Shown: positions 34,765 through 42,756, counted from the first letter of the stretch. The stretch is 64,000 nucleotides of DNA from Clostridia bacterium (GCA_035628995.1 DASPIR010000023.1:248001-312000); one strand, 5' to 3'. Numbers and translations: made by a program. The notes: generated by a model not told the origin, from the sequence alone.

Positions 34765-35643
34765 TTAAAACTTACGCCAGGCCCAATAAATTTCCTCGTA
34801 TGTATAGCTTTCAGACAAAACATGAGGATTATAACCTCTATAATCAAACATAATCTTCATAGGCACCTCTAGCATCTTACTGCTGCTTAGTAGTAAGTAA
34901 TCAAAATATGCTAACTTCCCATCAACTTTTTCTTCTATTTCGTTTGAAAAAGAACGGCTGACTGTTTCAAAATTTCTGTTAGGGTGTACTGTATATTCAT
35001 AAATATCTATACCAAAACTGCAGGTTTCTACTTTATACGAAAAACCGATGGTTGATACAGGGAAAAATATTAACAATAATAGTGCGGTAGTAAGTAATGT
35101 ATTCTTCCACTTTGCAAATATGATATTAAGAACATTGATTACTTTGAAAAAGCAGTTTGAAACGCTACCATAAAATACATAGCCTAATTGTATAAGAATA
35201 GCTGGCAGTAAGAAAATGGGTATTATCGACATATTGAAAAGATAATATGAGTATTCTTCGAAACCATTTAAAAGTAAATATAAAGGCATTAGTGTTACGC
35301 TAATGAAAAAAGCAAAAGGGTATCCAATTTCTAATCCACCTATTATATTAATAATAATAGCAAGTGCTAATACAGCAATACCTACTAGAGTGTAAAAAAC
35401 AGGAATTGTAAAGATACTAGGTTTTCTGCCGCAATTACGTCTTATATAAACTCCAAGAAAAAAGTATACCGATAATGTGAGTGTGCCTATAATTGAGGCA
35501 AGAATCATTGGTAGTAAGAGAATTAAAATGAAACAGAATGTGTTAACAAGTAAATGGAACAGCATGACCCTCAATTCCAAATGCACATAGTCAATTTTGT
35601 TAATAGGTCTCATATTTTCTGATGAATTATTAAAACTCTCCAT
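34765..35643 (-). CDS. Polytopic membrane protein, unknown
   Basis: 292 residues with about seven hydrophobic segments (around 25-50, 55-68, 78-100, 105-122, 132-150, 160-170, 182-200) and a hydrophilic C-terminal tail of about 90 residues (SYKVETCSFGIDIYEYTVHP onward) predicted outside the core bundle. I do not recognise the family. ATG at 35643. It is followed on the minus strand by a GNAT gene and preceded by the full-length repeat R1, so it looks like one cassette of the array. Confidence 0.6.
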   Translation of the reverse strand: MESFNNSSENMRPINKIDYVHLELRVMLFHLLVNTFCFILILLLPMILASIIGTLTLSVYFFLGVYIRRNCGRKPSIFTIPVFYTLVGIAVLALAIIINIIGGLEIGYPFAFFISVTLMPLYLLLNGFEEYSYYLFNMSIIPIFLLPAILIQLGYVFYGSVSNCFFKVINVLNIIFAKWKNTLLTTALLLLIFFPVSTIGFSYKVETCSFGIDIYEYTVHPNRNFETVSRSFSNEIEEKVDGKLAYFDYLLLSSSKMLEVPMKIMFDYRGYNPHVLSESYTYEEIYWAWRKF

Positions 35644-35707
35644 ATTAACTCCTTATATCAAATTAGAATAATAGTTACAAAACTATTTGTCAAGCGAGTG
35701 ACCTTTC

Positions 35708-35897
35708 ATATAACGGTTTCGCACTCACGACACCACTGAACTGGACCCTCATAGCCCTTCCCCCCCTGCGGAGCTTCGCTCCCGGTGAAGGGGTGTGGTT
35801 GCCCTGCCCCACTCTGAAGCAAATACATCCGACAACCCAAGGTACGTCTACCTCTTGCTCCTACCCTCCGTGCCGCAGCGTGAGTGTCGTGTTAGTC
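35708..35897 (-). repeat. attC-like structured repeat R1 (190 bp)
   Basis: Full-length member of the family. Plus-strand ends are ATATAAC and GTTAGTC; next to them CACTCACG pairs with CGTGAGTG across unpaired spacers, the R-box/spacer/L-box plan of attC. Inside are hairpins GGAGC/GCTCC (within CCCTTC/GAAGGG), GGTTG/CAACC and GGTACG/CGTGCC. About 75 percent similar to R5. GC-rich against an AT-rich background. Confidence 0.7.
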
Positions 35898-35994
35898 GAT
35901 GGACTATGCCCCACGTAGCATCGCCCAGAATATCAGTTCCTTGTAATTATCTAAATGCTTCCGCCCTGAGTAGCATGTAAATGCCATTATAAAA

Positions 35995-36567
35995 CTAATC
36001 CCAAACAATCTGAGCCATAGGCCATTTTTCTTTAATAGCACTCTTTTTTACCTTCTTTAAGAAAGAGTCTATTGGTATATACGTCTGATTCCTTCGAAAC
36101 TTCATTTCAAATAAATCAGTAAGACCATAAGGTGCATATATATATAAACTATCATCTAATAATAACCTTACCCCTATGCTTGCTGGACTCCATCTATTAA
36201 TTGCATCTTCACTTGATACTATCGGTTCAATGGGAAATCCAAAAACATCTTCGTACCACAAATGAACCGCTGCTTGGTTCTTAGCATCCCATTCTACACT
36301 AGGCATGCAACTAGACAATTCGACTTCAGCTTTTTTGTCTCTCTCTTGTGTCAAATCATATCGATCATAAAAAATGACATCAACATCACTTATTGGAGTA
36401 GGATCTTTGTAGCCATGCAGCTTATCCCATACTATACTCCGAATAGCCCCTGCTGCAACGAACCAATCAGGAAGGTCACATTCTCGTGAAGTACGCAATA
36501 CATTCATAAGCCATACATTTGAATATATGATATTAGTCAGTTCCTCGTAATATTTAACCTCACTCAA
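35995..36567 (-). CDS. COG3575-type nucleotidyltransferase family protein
   Basis: 190 residues. A nucleotidyltransferase-like core is visible: AAGAIRSIVWDKLHGY followed by PISDVDVIFYD, with the DVD pair as metal ligands, and WSPASIGVRLL later. Similar proteins are common cargo of integron and island cassettes; some are annotated as aminoglycoside-type transferases without evidence. TTG at 36567 with GGAGA upstream is preferred to the TTG at 36585. Function unknown. Confidence 0.8.
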   Translation of the reverse strand: MSEVKYYEELTNIIYSNVWLMNVLRTSRECDLPDWFVAAGAIRSIVWDKLHGYKDPTPISDVDVIFYDRYDLTQERDKKAEVELSSCMPSVEWDAKNQAAVHLWYEDVFGFPIEPIVSSEDAINRWSPASIGVRLLLDDSLYIYAPYGLTDLFEMKFRRNQTYIPIDSFLKKVKKSAIKEKWPMAQIVWD

Positions 36568-36722
36568 AATTTTTTCTCCTTTCAAAAACTATCAAATAGT
36601 TACGTAAAAGAGAATCTTCATTCACTTATTCTGACAGTACTTATACCCCAAAGGCAATAACTCCACAAATCTTACTTCTTAAACCAACTTCATAAAACAT
36701 AAGATTACCCATTGACTAGAAC

Positions 36723-37097
36723 TTAAATTTTCTTGGGTTTATATGCTATACCATCAATCTGTACTTTAAGTCCATTTGGTCCACCTATATGTGCAAACTC
36801 TGTAGAAATAGTTTTTCTTGCAGGATAGCTACCTTTAAATCTCCGTCTGAAAACTTCCTCCATTACTGGAATATCCCAGACATCCCTAAGTAAAACGTCA
36901 ACCTTAACTACTGATTCAAGGGTAAGGTTCACCTTTTCTAATCTGGCACTCATATCATCGAGAGCTCCTTCAACCTGCTTTTCAACTGGCTGCCCAACAT
37001 TTCCAACACAGAAGCTGAGAAATATAAAATCACCTGCTTCAACAAATCCGGAATATGCAACTTCCTCGTCTACTTCATATCTGGTTATCTCACTCAT
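36723..37097 (-). CDS. RidA family protein
   Basis: 124-residue YjgF/YER057c/UK114 fold: YSGFVEAGDFIFLSFCVGNVGQ at the start (parts GDFIFLSFCVGNVGQPV), VNLTLESVVKVDVLLRD mid-protein and KTISTEFAHIGGPNGLKVQIDG near the end. Classical RidA enzymes hydrolyse reactive enamines or imines with a conserved Arg; the motif here is RKTIST, close to the family R-x-x-v pattern. ATG at 37097. Confidence 0.85.
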   Translation of the reverse strand: MSEITRYEVDEEVAYSGFVEAGDFIFLSFCVGNVGQPVEKQVEGALDDMSARLEKVNLTLESVVKVDVLLRDVWDIPVMEEVFRRRFKGSYPARKTISTEFAHIGGPNGLKVQIDGIAYKPKKI

Positions 37098-37171
37098 TTA
37101 CACCGTCTCCTCTAATCAATATTTGTATGCTACTCATACATGACATTGAATTAACCATTTGCATATCTGTC

Positions 37172-37300
37172 GCCTAACGGTCTCGCACTTACGACACCTC
37201 CGAGTCGGACCCACAAAGCCCTTCCCCATGGTGGTGCTTGTCACCCGGCGAGGTGGTGTGGTTGCTGCTCCAAACCCAGCGCAAATGCAACTGCCGCCTT
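37172..37300 (-). repeat. Left half of attC-like repeat R2, split by a gene
   Basis: Begins (plus strand) with GCCTAAC, a perfect RYYYAAC box (GTTAGGC on the coding strand), then GCACTTACGACACC and hairpin GGTG/CACC, ending in GGTTG and GCAAAT, where R1 and R5 continue to the apical loop. The matching right half is at 37908-37980. Confidence 0.6.
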
Positions 37301-37316
37301 AAACTTCTTCTTTTCA
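37283..37316. repeat. Direct repeat bordering an inserted cassette (left)
   Basis: GCCTTAAACTTCTTCTTT with its left context is repeated at 38011-38046, so the segment holding the GNAT gene and the right repeat half is bounded by near-identical direct repeats. Confidence 0.5.
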
Positions 37317-37319
37317 GAT

Positions 37320-37874
37320 TTACTTATTCTCAAAGTTTACAAAGTAGTCATTGTATATCATAAGTTTTCTATTGATTGGCTGGTATCCTTTTTGTACTAA
37401 TGAGGCAGTTCGTTCAGTAGCATATGGAATAGCTTTTGTGAGAATAGCATCAACATCAAATGCTTTATAGAAATTTTCATTAACAATTTCTAAAACCTCA
37501 TCAATAATTCGTTGGGTTTCGTAATTGCTTTGTAAATCAATTCGTAATACCCCATAGTGATTAAATTCATCATCTGCAATTCTATGAAACATTTCAATTG
37601 TGCCAATTTTCTCGTTTGTATCATTCAAAATTACTGTCCACCTTACAAAATACTTGCTTTTATAAGAAAAGTTCCAAAAGTCAATTGCTTGTTTCATTCT
37701 TGCAATTGTTGTGTAGTGAAAATTATCTCCATGGCAATTATCAGAATTAAAAAATGGTACTGCCTTTTCGTCAGAATAGCATTTTAATAATTCTTGAGCA
37801 TCTTCCATATTTGTCTGCCTTAATGTAATAAGTTTCTTTATATACATTGGGCATTCTTCATAAATATCTTTCAT
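37320..37874 (-). CDS. GNAT N-acetyltransferase inserted in a repeat
   Basis: 184 residues from ATG 37874; GGGGGAG is 9 nt upstream. The open frame extends another 42 codons to 38000, but those are translated repeat sequence. GNAT features: ITLRQTNMEDAQELLKCYSD at the start and ETQRIIDEVLEIV with AIPYATERTASLVQKGYQPINRK at the end (split), an RimJ-like subgroup. Located between the two halves of an attC-like repeat. Confidence 0.8.
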   Translation of the reverse strand: MKDIYEECPMYIKKLITLRQTNMEDAQELLKCYSDEKAVPFFNSDNCHGDNFHYTTIARMKQAIDFWNFSYKSKYFVRWTVILNDTNEKIGTIEMFHRIADDEFNHYGVLRIDLQSNYETQRIIDEVLEIVNENFYKAFDVDAILTKAIPYATERTASLVQKGYQPINRKLMIYNDYFVNFENK

Positions 37875-37907
37875 TATCATAATCTCCCCCATTTGATAAA
37901 CTTCATA

Positions 37908-37980
37908 GCATCCGGCAACCCAAGGCACGCTTGCTTCCTGCTCTAGCCCGCCGTGCCACAGCGTGAGGGCATTGTTACAC
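37908..37980 (-). repeat. Right half of the split attC-like repeat (R3)
   Basis: Runs from CATCCGGCAACC through hairpin GGCACG/CGTGCC and GCGTGAGG to GTTACAC (plus strand). Together with 37172-37300 it reconstitutes one full element. Followed by GATG and GCCCCACC, the same tail as R1 and R5. Confidence 0.6.
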
Positions 37981-38010
37981 GATGGGCCGAGCCCCACCAA
38001 GTCAAGAGCA

Positions 38011-38046
38011 GCAAGTATGCTGCGGCCTTAAACTTCTTCTTTATCA
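38011..38046. repeat. Direct repeat bordering an inserted cassette (right)
   Basis: Copy of the 37283-37316 sequence, sharing GCCTTAAACTTCTTCTTT and a similar preceding GCAAGTATGCTGCGG versus GCAAATGCAACTGCC. Confidence 0.5.
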
Positions 38047-38070
38047 CATTATAAGAATATTGTGTATTAC

Positions 38071-38532
38071 TTACTTACTTATTTCTTTCTTGTATATTTT
38101 TAGATATTCCCCTGAATATTCAACACCATCTCCAAGGTATATCCATCCAGTTTTTTCATAATAGTCGCAAATATCAGTATAGAGAAAGAGTTCAGTATAC
38201 CCTGCTTCTCTGCAATATTCAATCAAAAAATGTTGTAATTCCTGTCCAATCTTTTTTCCTCTGAAATCTTCTTTTACAAATAATGCAGACAGCCAAGGAT
38301 AAAGGTCTTGTCTACTCACTAAGTCACTTCTCCACAAACCGATAGTTCCAACTAATTCATTATCTTCAAGTGCAATAAATGTTAAAGGTAATCTATTCTT
38401 TATTAAGCTGTTTCTTATTATGCTTTGAAAAAAATTATAATTGTTTTCGTTTCCAAATTCATTCCAAAGCCAATTTATTACAGTATCAATGTGGTCTTTG
38501 TGGTCTGCTAAATGTTCAATAATAAGAATAAT
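38071..38532 (-). CDS. GNAT N-acetyltransferase lacking a canonical start
   Basis: About 153 residues, uninterrupted from the N-terminal IIEHLADHKDHIDTVINWLW through the acetyl-CoA loop ALFVKEDFRGKKIGQELQHF to YYEKTGWIYLG. The frame has no ATG/GTG/TTG before codon 66 (TTG 38337), which would delete half the domain. AAGGAG lies 7 nt before an ATT at 38532 and an ATG at 38539 is in the wrong frame (short MAYYSYY peptide). Either ATT initiation or a start-codon loss that makes this a pseudogene; both are possible. Confidence 0.6.
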   Translation of the reverse strand: MILIIEHLADHKDHIDTVINWLWNEFGNENNYNFFQSIIRNSLIKNRLPLTFIALEDNELVGTIGLWRSDLVSRQDLYPWLSALFVKEDFRGKKIGQELQHFLIEYCREAGYTELFLYTDICDYYEKTGWIYLGDGVEYSGEYLKIYKKEISK

Positions 38533-38585
38533 AAGCCATCTCCTTACTATGTATAATCCTACTAATACGAATCATATCTTGTGTA

Positions 38586-38724
38586 GCCTAACCACTAATG
38601 AATCGGTCCAGGACGACGCGTCGCTTACTCGGTCTGTCGTATGACATCTCCGTGTTTGAGACCGTTCCGAATCTTACATAGCTACTGTGTTAGGTTCGGG
38701 ATGGTCGCAAATACTTTGTTATCT
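38586..38724 (-). repeat. Divergent attC-like repeat R4 (139 bp)
   Basis: Plus-strand ends GCCTAAC (perfect RYYYAAC) and GTTATCT; 139 bp is inside the normal attC range. Contains two strong hairpins, CGGTCT/AGACCG and a 15-bp stem CCGAATCTTACATAG with CTGTGTTAGGTTCGG around 3 nt. The left part ATGAATCGGTCC and the tail GTTATCTGA followed by GTGCCCC are shared with R5. A degraded relative is at 34047-34120. Confidence 0.6.
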
Positions 38725-38773
38725 GAAGTTCTTCGTGCCCCTAGCTTCAGTAGTTGGCATGGATTACAACCAG

Positions 38774-39346
38774 CTACTTTTTAAGCCTACATTTTGATTC
38801 CCCCACATTCCCGACTCTTCTTCCTAAATTGTAATAGCCCCCTGGAGAATAAATCAAAGGATCAACATTAATCATATCTATCTTCCCATAAGCCGTATCA
38901 GTAATTTTCTCATCAACTACAATATTCTTCACTTCTCCAATGTAAATTGCTCCACTGCCAACTTGTATCATATCAACCAGCATACACTCATATACCCATG
39001 GAGACATATCTAAAACAGGAGCATTTACTACTTCTCCCTTTGAACAAGTTACATTAATCGCATCACATTTATTTATAGAGAAACCTGATTGAGTTCCGAA
39101 ATAATCTGCAATATCAATCATCTCTGTGGTTACCAAATTAACTGAAAACATTCTGTTCTTCTCAACTTGTTCCCTAGTTATCTTTTTCCCGCGAGAAGCA
39201 AACATCAACATAGGCGGCTCTACAGAACAGAATGTTACCCATGTAATCAAAGCGAAATTAGGCTTGTCTTCCTCTTTGTATGTACCAATTAAATAGGATG
39301 GTTGAGGAAAAAATCCTCTCTGTGGTGGAATTGAACGTTTTGCCAC
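38774..39346 (-). CDS. Flavin reductase-like FMN-binding split-barrel protein
   Basis: 190 residues. The split-barrel flavin reductase pattern is seen as RGFFPQPSYLIGTYKEEDKPN near the start, ITWVTFCSVEPPMLMFASRG (about 33-52) and MFSVNLVTTEMIDIADYFGT. Similar to flavoredoxin, which passes electrons to other proteins. GTG at 39346 follows GAGGTG; the frame extends to 39355. It lies between repeats R5 and R4 and forms one cassette. Confidence 0.85.
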   Translation of the reverse strand: MAKRSIPPQRGFFPQPSYLIGTYKEEDKPNFALITWVTFCSVEPPMLMFASRGKKITREQVEKNRMFSVNLVTTEMIDIADYFGTQSGFSINKCDAINVTCSKGEVVNAPVLDMSPWVYECMLVDMIQVGSGAIYIGEVKNIVVDEKITDTAYGKIDMINVDPLIYSPGGYYNLGRRVGNVGESKCRLKK

Positions 39347-39430
39347 GAATAACACCTCATTTTGTACAATTACATTTTATCAATTTATACAGTTCTCGCC
39401 CCGCATGGCGGGAATAGCATGAAGAATTTT

Positions 39431-39619
39431 AGATAACGTCTCCGCACTCACGACACCACTGAATCGGACCACAAAGAATGTCCTCCTGGCAGTGCTCGCA
39501 CCCGGTTAAGGGGTATGGTTGCCCTGCCCCCGCTTCAAAGCAAGTTCATCCGACAACCCAAGGCACGGCCTGCTCCTTGCTCTTTCCCTCCGTGCCGCCG
39601 CTTGAGTGCATTGTTATCT
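39431..39619 (-). repeat. attC-like structured repeat R5 (189 bp)
   Basis: The best preserved copy. AGATAAC and GTTATCT are perfect 7-bp outer arms, then unpaired GTCTCC/ATT spacers, then GCACTCA/TGAGTGC inner arms. Inner hairpins GTGC/GCAC, GGTTG/CAACC and GGCACGG/CCGTGCC correspond in position to those in R1. Followed by GATG and GCCCCAC. Confidence 0.72.
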
Positions 39620-39826
39620 GATGTATGGTGCCCCACAGAGACCCACCCTAAAAATTATCTATACCATTTCCGCTATCTGGAACCTGACTTGAGTCAATTG
39701 AGTAAATATTATCTGTTTCGGGCTCAAATATCTCACAAACTCCGCATAGAAGTTTGCACCATATAAGAAGAATGCGATGACTAGTATGAAATCTCCCATA
39801 TCATATAATACAGCATATAAATCATG
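39620..39826. other. Intergenic segment, nothing recognised
   Basis: About 200 bases upstream of the cassette array with scattered stop codons in all frames and no hairpin or coding signal I can support, apart from the conserved GCCCCAC tail of R5 at its left edge. Confidence 0.3.
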
Positions 39827-39836
39827 GACTGCGACA

Positions 39837-39876
39837 TAAAAATACCGTAAGATTCATTACTGAATAATACGGTATC
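39837..39876 (-). terminator. Terminator-like hairpin after the small membrane ORF
   Basis: ATACCGTA pairs with TACGGTAT around an 18-nt loop, then TTTTATG on the minus strand. It uses the same sequence as one of the inverted repeats. Confidence 0.5.
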
Positions 39877-39903
39877 TTGCAATATTGCCTGACTTTATAA
39901 TTG

Positions 39904-40050
39904 TTATAAGTTTTTATTAATATATATATTTAAAGCACGTAAAGCTTTAAATGATACTGCAATAATGGACATATATACAAATATCTCCAATATTGGTTTG
40001 ATAAGCACTAAAAAACCATAAGCGCTAGCAAAACCTCCTATAGCTTCCAT
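39904..40050 (-). CDS. Small single-helix membrane protein, unknown
   Basis: 48 residues from ATG 40050, with GGGGGG six to seven bases upstream. Reads MEAIGGFASAYGFLVLIKP, then a membrane helix ILEIFVYMSIIAVSFKAL and a basic tail RALNIYINKNL. Too short for default ORF finding. I recall similar small clostridial membrane proteins but cannot name a family. Strong SD, defined helix and a hairpin after the stop support it. Confidence 0.6.
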   Translation of the reverse strand: MEAIGGFASAYGFLVLIKPILEIFVYMSIIAVSFKALRALNIYINKNL

Positions 40051-40447
40051 ACAATAACCCCCCACTAATGAATAATATCATTCAATCTCAATTCACCCAT
40101 ATGGTAATTATGAGTAAATCATACTAAATTTTCCACAGAAACGCAAATATTATAAATACCGTATTATTCAGTTTTCAAAGAACAAAGTTTTTTACATGTT
40201 ATGTCGCAGTTTTATCAGAATATATCGCAATTCCCTACGAATATGTAATAAAAGCACAGTATTACTTATATAAACTAATTAGCACCTATATCAGATAACT
40301 ACTACAACTACGACACTATGTCGTCAACACATCCATAATAGGGTGCATTCATGACATATGTCGTGAATATTTCTATATAGTTGTACATTATTACATACTT
40401 TATAATTTCTCCACATTTTGCCATAATACCTTCCAAAAAGTGAAAAA
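40051..40447. other. Gene-free stretch between pnp and the small membrane ORF
   Basis: About 400 bases without a supportable gene on either strand. It contains the right-hand inverted repeats (40156-40172, 40199-40210) and the TGTCGT dyads; very AT-rich otherwise. Confidence 0.5.
40310..40364. promoter_or_regulatory. Pair of TGTCGT dyads
   Basis: ACGACA-CTA-TGTCGT at 40310-40324 and ATGACA-TA-TGTCGT at 40351-40364, 41 bp apart centre to start, sharing the half-site TGTCGT. Related TGTCGC occurs in the outer inverted repeats at 39827 and 40199. Possible operators for the small ORF; no regulator is identified. Confidence 0.35.
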
Positions 40448-40466
40448 AGCATGAATTAATCATGCT
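40448..40466 (-). other. Second hairpin downstream of pnp
   Basis: AGCATGA/TCATGCT stem with a 5-nt loop beyond the pnp terminator. Could be a back-up terminator for opposite-strand transcription; no T-tract on the minus strand. Confidence 0.35.
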
Positions 40467-40478
40467 CATTACTGACGC

Positions 40479-40513
40479 AAAAAAAGGAAAAACATAAACC
40501 TTTGGTTTATGTT
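40479..40513 (-). terminator. Intrinsic terminator of pnp
   Basis: AACATAAACC pairs with GGTTTATGTT around a 3-nt loop, then TTTCCTTTTTTT; starts directly at the pnp stop codon. Confidence 0.92.
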
Positions 40514-42628
40514 TTACTCTTCTGTCTTTACTTCTGGTTTCTCTTCTGCTGGTGGAGGTGCCATTGCATCTTTTCTTGAAAGGTTTATCCTTCCCTGTTT
40601 GTCAATTTCGGTTACTTTTACAAGTATCTCATCGCCAACAGCTACAACATCTTCAACTTTTTCAACCCTCTTGGTATCAAGCTTGGAGATGTGTACAAGG
40701 CCTTCCTTGCCTGGGAGTATTTCTACAAATGCACCGAAGGTCATTAACCTGACAACCTTGCCTAAGTAAATCTCGCCTTCTTTGACTTCCTTTACCAAGC
40801 CTTCGATTATCTTAAGAGCTTTATCACCAGCTGTTTGATTTGTAGCAGCTATGAATACTCTTCCATCATCCTCGATGTCTATCTTTACGCCAGTTTCTGC
40901 AATTATCCTATTGATTGTCTTTCCACCTGGGCCGATTATATCTCTAATCTTGTCAGGGTCAATCTTATAGGTTATTATCTTCGGAGCATATTGTGAGAGT
41001 TCTTTTCTTGGAGTGCTTATTGCAGTGAGCATTTTGTCGAGTATAAATATTCTTCCAACTCTTGCCTGCTCTAAAGCTCTTTCAAGTATAGACCTGTCTA
41101 TGCCTGCTATCTTTATGTCCATCTGAATTGCGGTTATTCCTTTTTTTGTTCCGGCAACTTTGAAGTCCATGTCTCCTAAGAAGTCTTCCATACCCTGTAT
41201 GTCAGAAAGTATGGCTACATTGCCCTTTTCCTTCATAAGTCCCATTGCAATTCCTGCTACAGGTGCTTTAATCGGTACACCGGCATCCATAAGAGCCAGA
41301 GTGCTTCCGCATACGCTTCCCTGTGAGGTTGAGCCATTGGAGCTTACTACTTCGGATACAAGCCTTATTGCATATGGGAATTCCTCTTCGGAAGGTATCA
41401 TTGGCTCCAATGCTCTTTCAGCAAGAGCTCCGTGACCTATTTCTCTTCTTCCTGGTCCTCGCATAAACCTTGTCTCGCCTACGCTGTATGGCGGAAAATT
41501 GTAATGATGCATGTATCTCTTTGTTTCTTCATCACTGAGACCATCAAGTATCTGTACATCACCTAGAGCACCTAATGTTGCAATTGTGAGAACCTGAGTC
41601 TGCCCTCTTGTGAAAAGTCCTGATCCATGTACTCTTGGAAGTATTCCAACTTCGCTGCTAATTGGTCTTATCTCATCAAGTTTTCTGTCATCAGGTCTGA
41701 CGCCTTCTTCAGTAATGAGCTTTCTTACCTGTTCCTTAAGGATGTCATACATCACTGAATCAATTTGCTTTTCTTTCTCAGGAAAGATTTCAGCAAAATG
41801 AGCAAAAGCTTCCTCTTTTACAGAGTCCATCTTTTCCTGTCTTTCAAGTTTGTCAGGAGTTCTGACTGCATCAAGAGTTTTCTGAGTTGCGTATTCTCTC
41901 ACTGCATTTTCAATCTCTTCTTCAGCCTCGAAAACATCATACTCTTTCTTTTCCTTGCCTACCTTTGCAGCAATGCCCTCAATGAATGCAACAATCTTCT
42001 TGATATTGTCATGTGCGAACATGATTGCTTCAAGCATTACATCTTCAGGAATTTCTTTTGCTCCTGCTTCAACCATCATAACAGCATCTTTTGTGCCAGA
42101 TACAACTAAGTGCAGATCGCTTTTTCCTCTTTCATCATTGTTCGGATTAACTATGAGCTTTCCATCTACGCGTCCAACCAATACTGAGCCTGTTGGTCCT
42201 CCAAATGGAATTGAGGAAATAGAAAGTGCTGCTGATGAACCTACCATTGCACATATTTCAGGTAGATTGTCCTGGTCTACAGACATTATTGTAGCAACTA
42301 CCTGAACATCATTTCTGTAGCCATGAGGGAATAATGGTCTTATTGGTCTGTCTATCAATCTTGCTGATAATATGGCTTTTTCCGTCGGCCTGCCTTCCCT
42401 CTTTATAAAGCCTCCCGGAATCTTTCCTACCGCATACAGTCTTTCTTCATAATCAACACTCAGCGGGAAAAAATCAATTCCCTGCTTTGGCTTATCTGAA
42501 GCACATGCTGTTACAAGTACAACTGTATCGCCATACCTAACTAAGACTGCTGCATCGGCCAACTGGGCTATTCGTCCTGTCTCTATGCTTAACTTTCGTC
42601 CACCCAGTTCTAATTCAAATATCTCCAC
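40514..42628 (-). CDS. pnp: Polyribonucleotide nucleotidyltransferase
   Basis: Phosphorolytic 3'-5' exoribonuclease. 704 residues with two RNase PH cores (about 1-220 and 310-540; second core carries [17 protein letters not shown] and the catalytic Asp region), KH domain ([17 protein letters not shown], about 555-571) and S1 domain ([20 protein letters not shown]). C-terminal tail is short ([14 protein letters not shown]). GTG at 42628 with AAAGGAGG. Own terminator; the leader has a CTGTATATATACAG palindrome and a GGTAA/TTACC hairpin, plausible RNase sites. Normally followed by ylxY, but here the 19-kb island intervenes. Confidence 0.98.
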   Translation of the reverse strand: MEIFELELGGRKLSIETGRIAQLADAAVLVRYGDTVVLVTACASDKPKQGIDFFPLSVDYEERLYAVGKIPGGFIKREGRPTEKAILSARLIDRPIRPLFPHGYRNDVQVVATIMSVDQDNLPEICAMVGSSAALSISSIPFGGPTGSVLVGRVDGKLIVNPNNDERGKSDLHLVVSGTKDAVMMVEAGAKEIPEDVMLEAIMFAHDNIKKIVAFIEGIAAKVGKEKKEYDVFEAEEEIENAVREYATQKTLDAVRTPDKLERQEKMDSVKEEAFAHFAEIFPEKEKQIDSVMYDILKEQVRKLITEEGVRPDDRKLDEIRPISSEVGILPRVHGSGLFTRGQTQVLTIATLGALGDVQILDGLSDEETKRYMHHYNFPPYSVGETRFMRGPGRREIGHGALAERALEPMIPSEEEFPYAIRLVSEVVSSNGSTSQGSVCGSTLALMDAGVPIKAPVAGIAMGLMKEKGNVAILSDIQGMEDFLGDMDFKVAGTKKGITAIQMDIKIAGIDRSILERALEQARVGRIFILDKMLTAISTPRKELSQYAPKIITYKIDPDKIRDIIGPGGKTINRIIAETGVKIDIEDDGRVFIAATNQTAGDKALKIIEGLVKEVKEGEIYLGKVVRLMTFGAFVEILPGKEGLVHISKLDTKRVEKVEDVVAVGDEILVKVTEIDKQGRINLSRKDAMAPPPAEEKPEVKTEE

Positions 42629-42756
42629 GTTTTTTCCTCCTTTCGAATCTGTATATATACAGTATATTTCTGAAACTAAGGTAAGATAAATTTACCAGCT
42701 CCAAAATATAAACTTCTATATGTATTTAGTATTTCCTTCTTGTCTCAAAAAAAACT

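Larger units (their letters stand above)
39827..40210. repeat. Nested inverted repeats around a small ORF (MITE-like or regulatory)
   Basis: ACTGCGACATAA (39827-39838) is repeated inverted as TTATGTCGCAGT (40199-40210). Inside, the 17-bp ACTGAATAATACGGTAT (39859-39875) is repeated inverted at 40156-40172. The pair brackets the small membrane ORF. No clear target-site duplication. Confidence 0.5.

Noticed and set aside
35795..35980. Plus-strand ORF of 61 codons
   Set aside because: It is translation of the attC-like repeat R1; no SD and no similarity, and the same applies to the ORF at 39515-39766 inside R5.
37875..38000. N-terminal extension of the GNAT at 37320
   Set aside because: The 42 additional codons are translated repeat R3 and precede a good SD for ATG 37874.
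38586..38724. Possible 5S rRNA fragment
   Set aside because: The CCATCCCGAAC-like word resembles 5S rRNA, but the rest does not align and the repeats have different lengths and ends.
21283..40513. Prophage, ICE or insertion sequence in the island
   Set aside because: No integrase, transposase, relaxase, capsid or lysis gene seen on either strand; no tRNA gene at either border.
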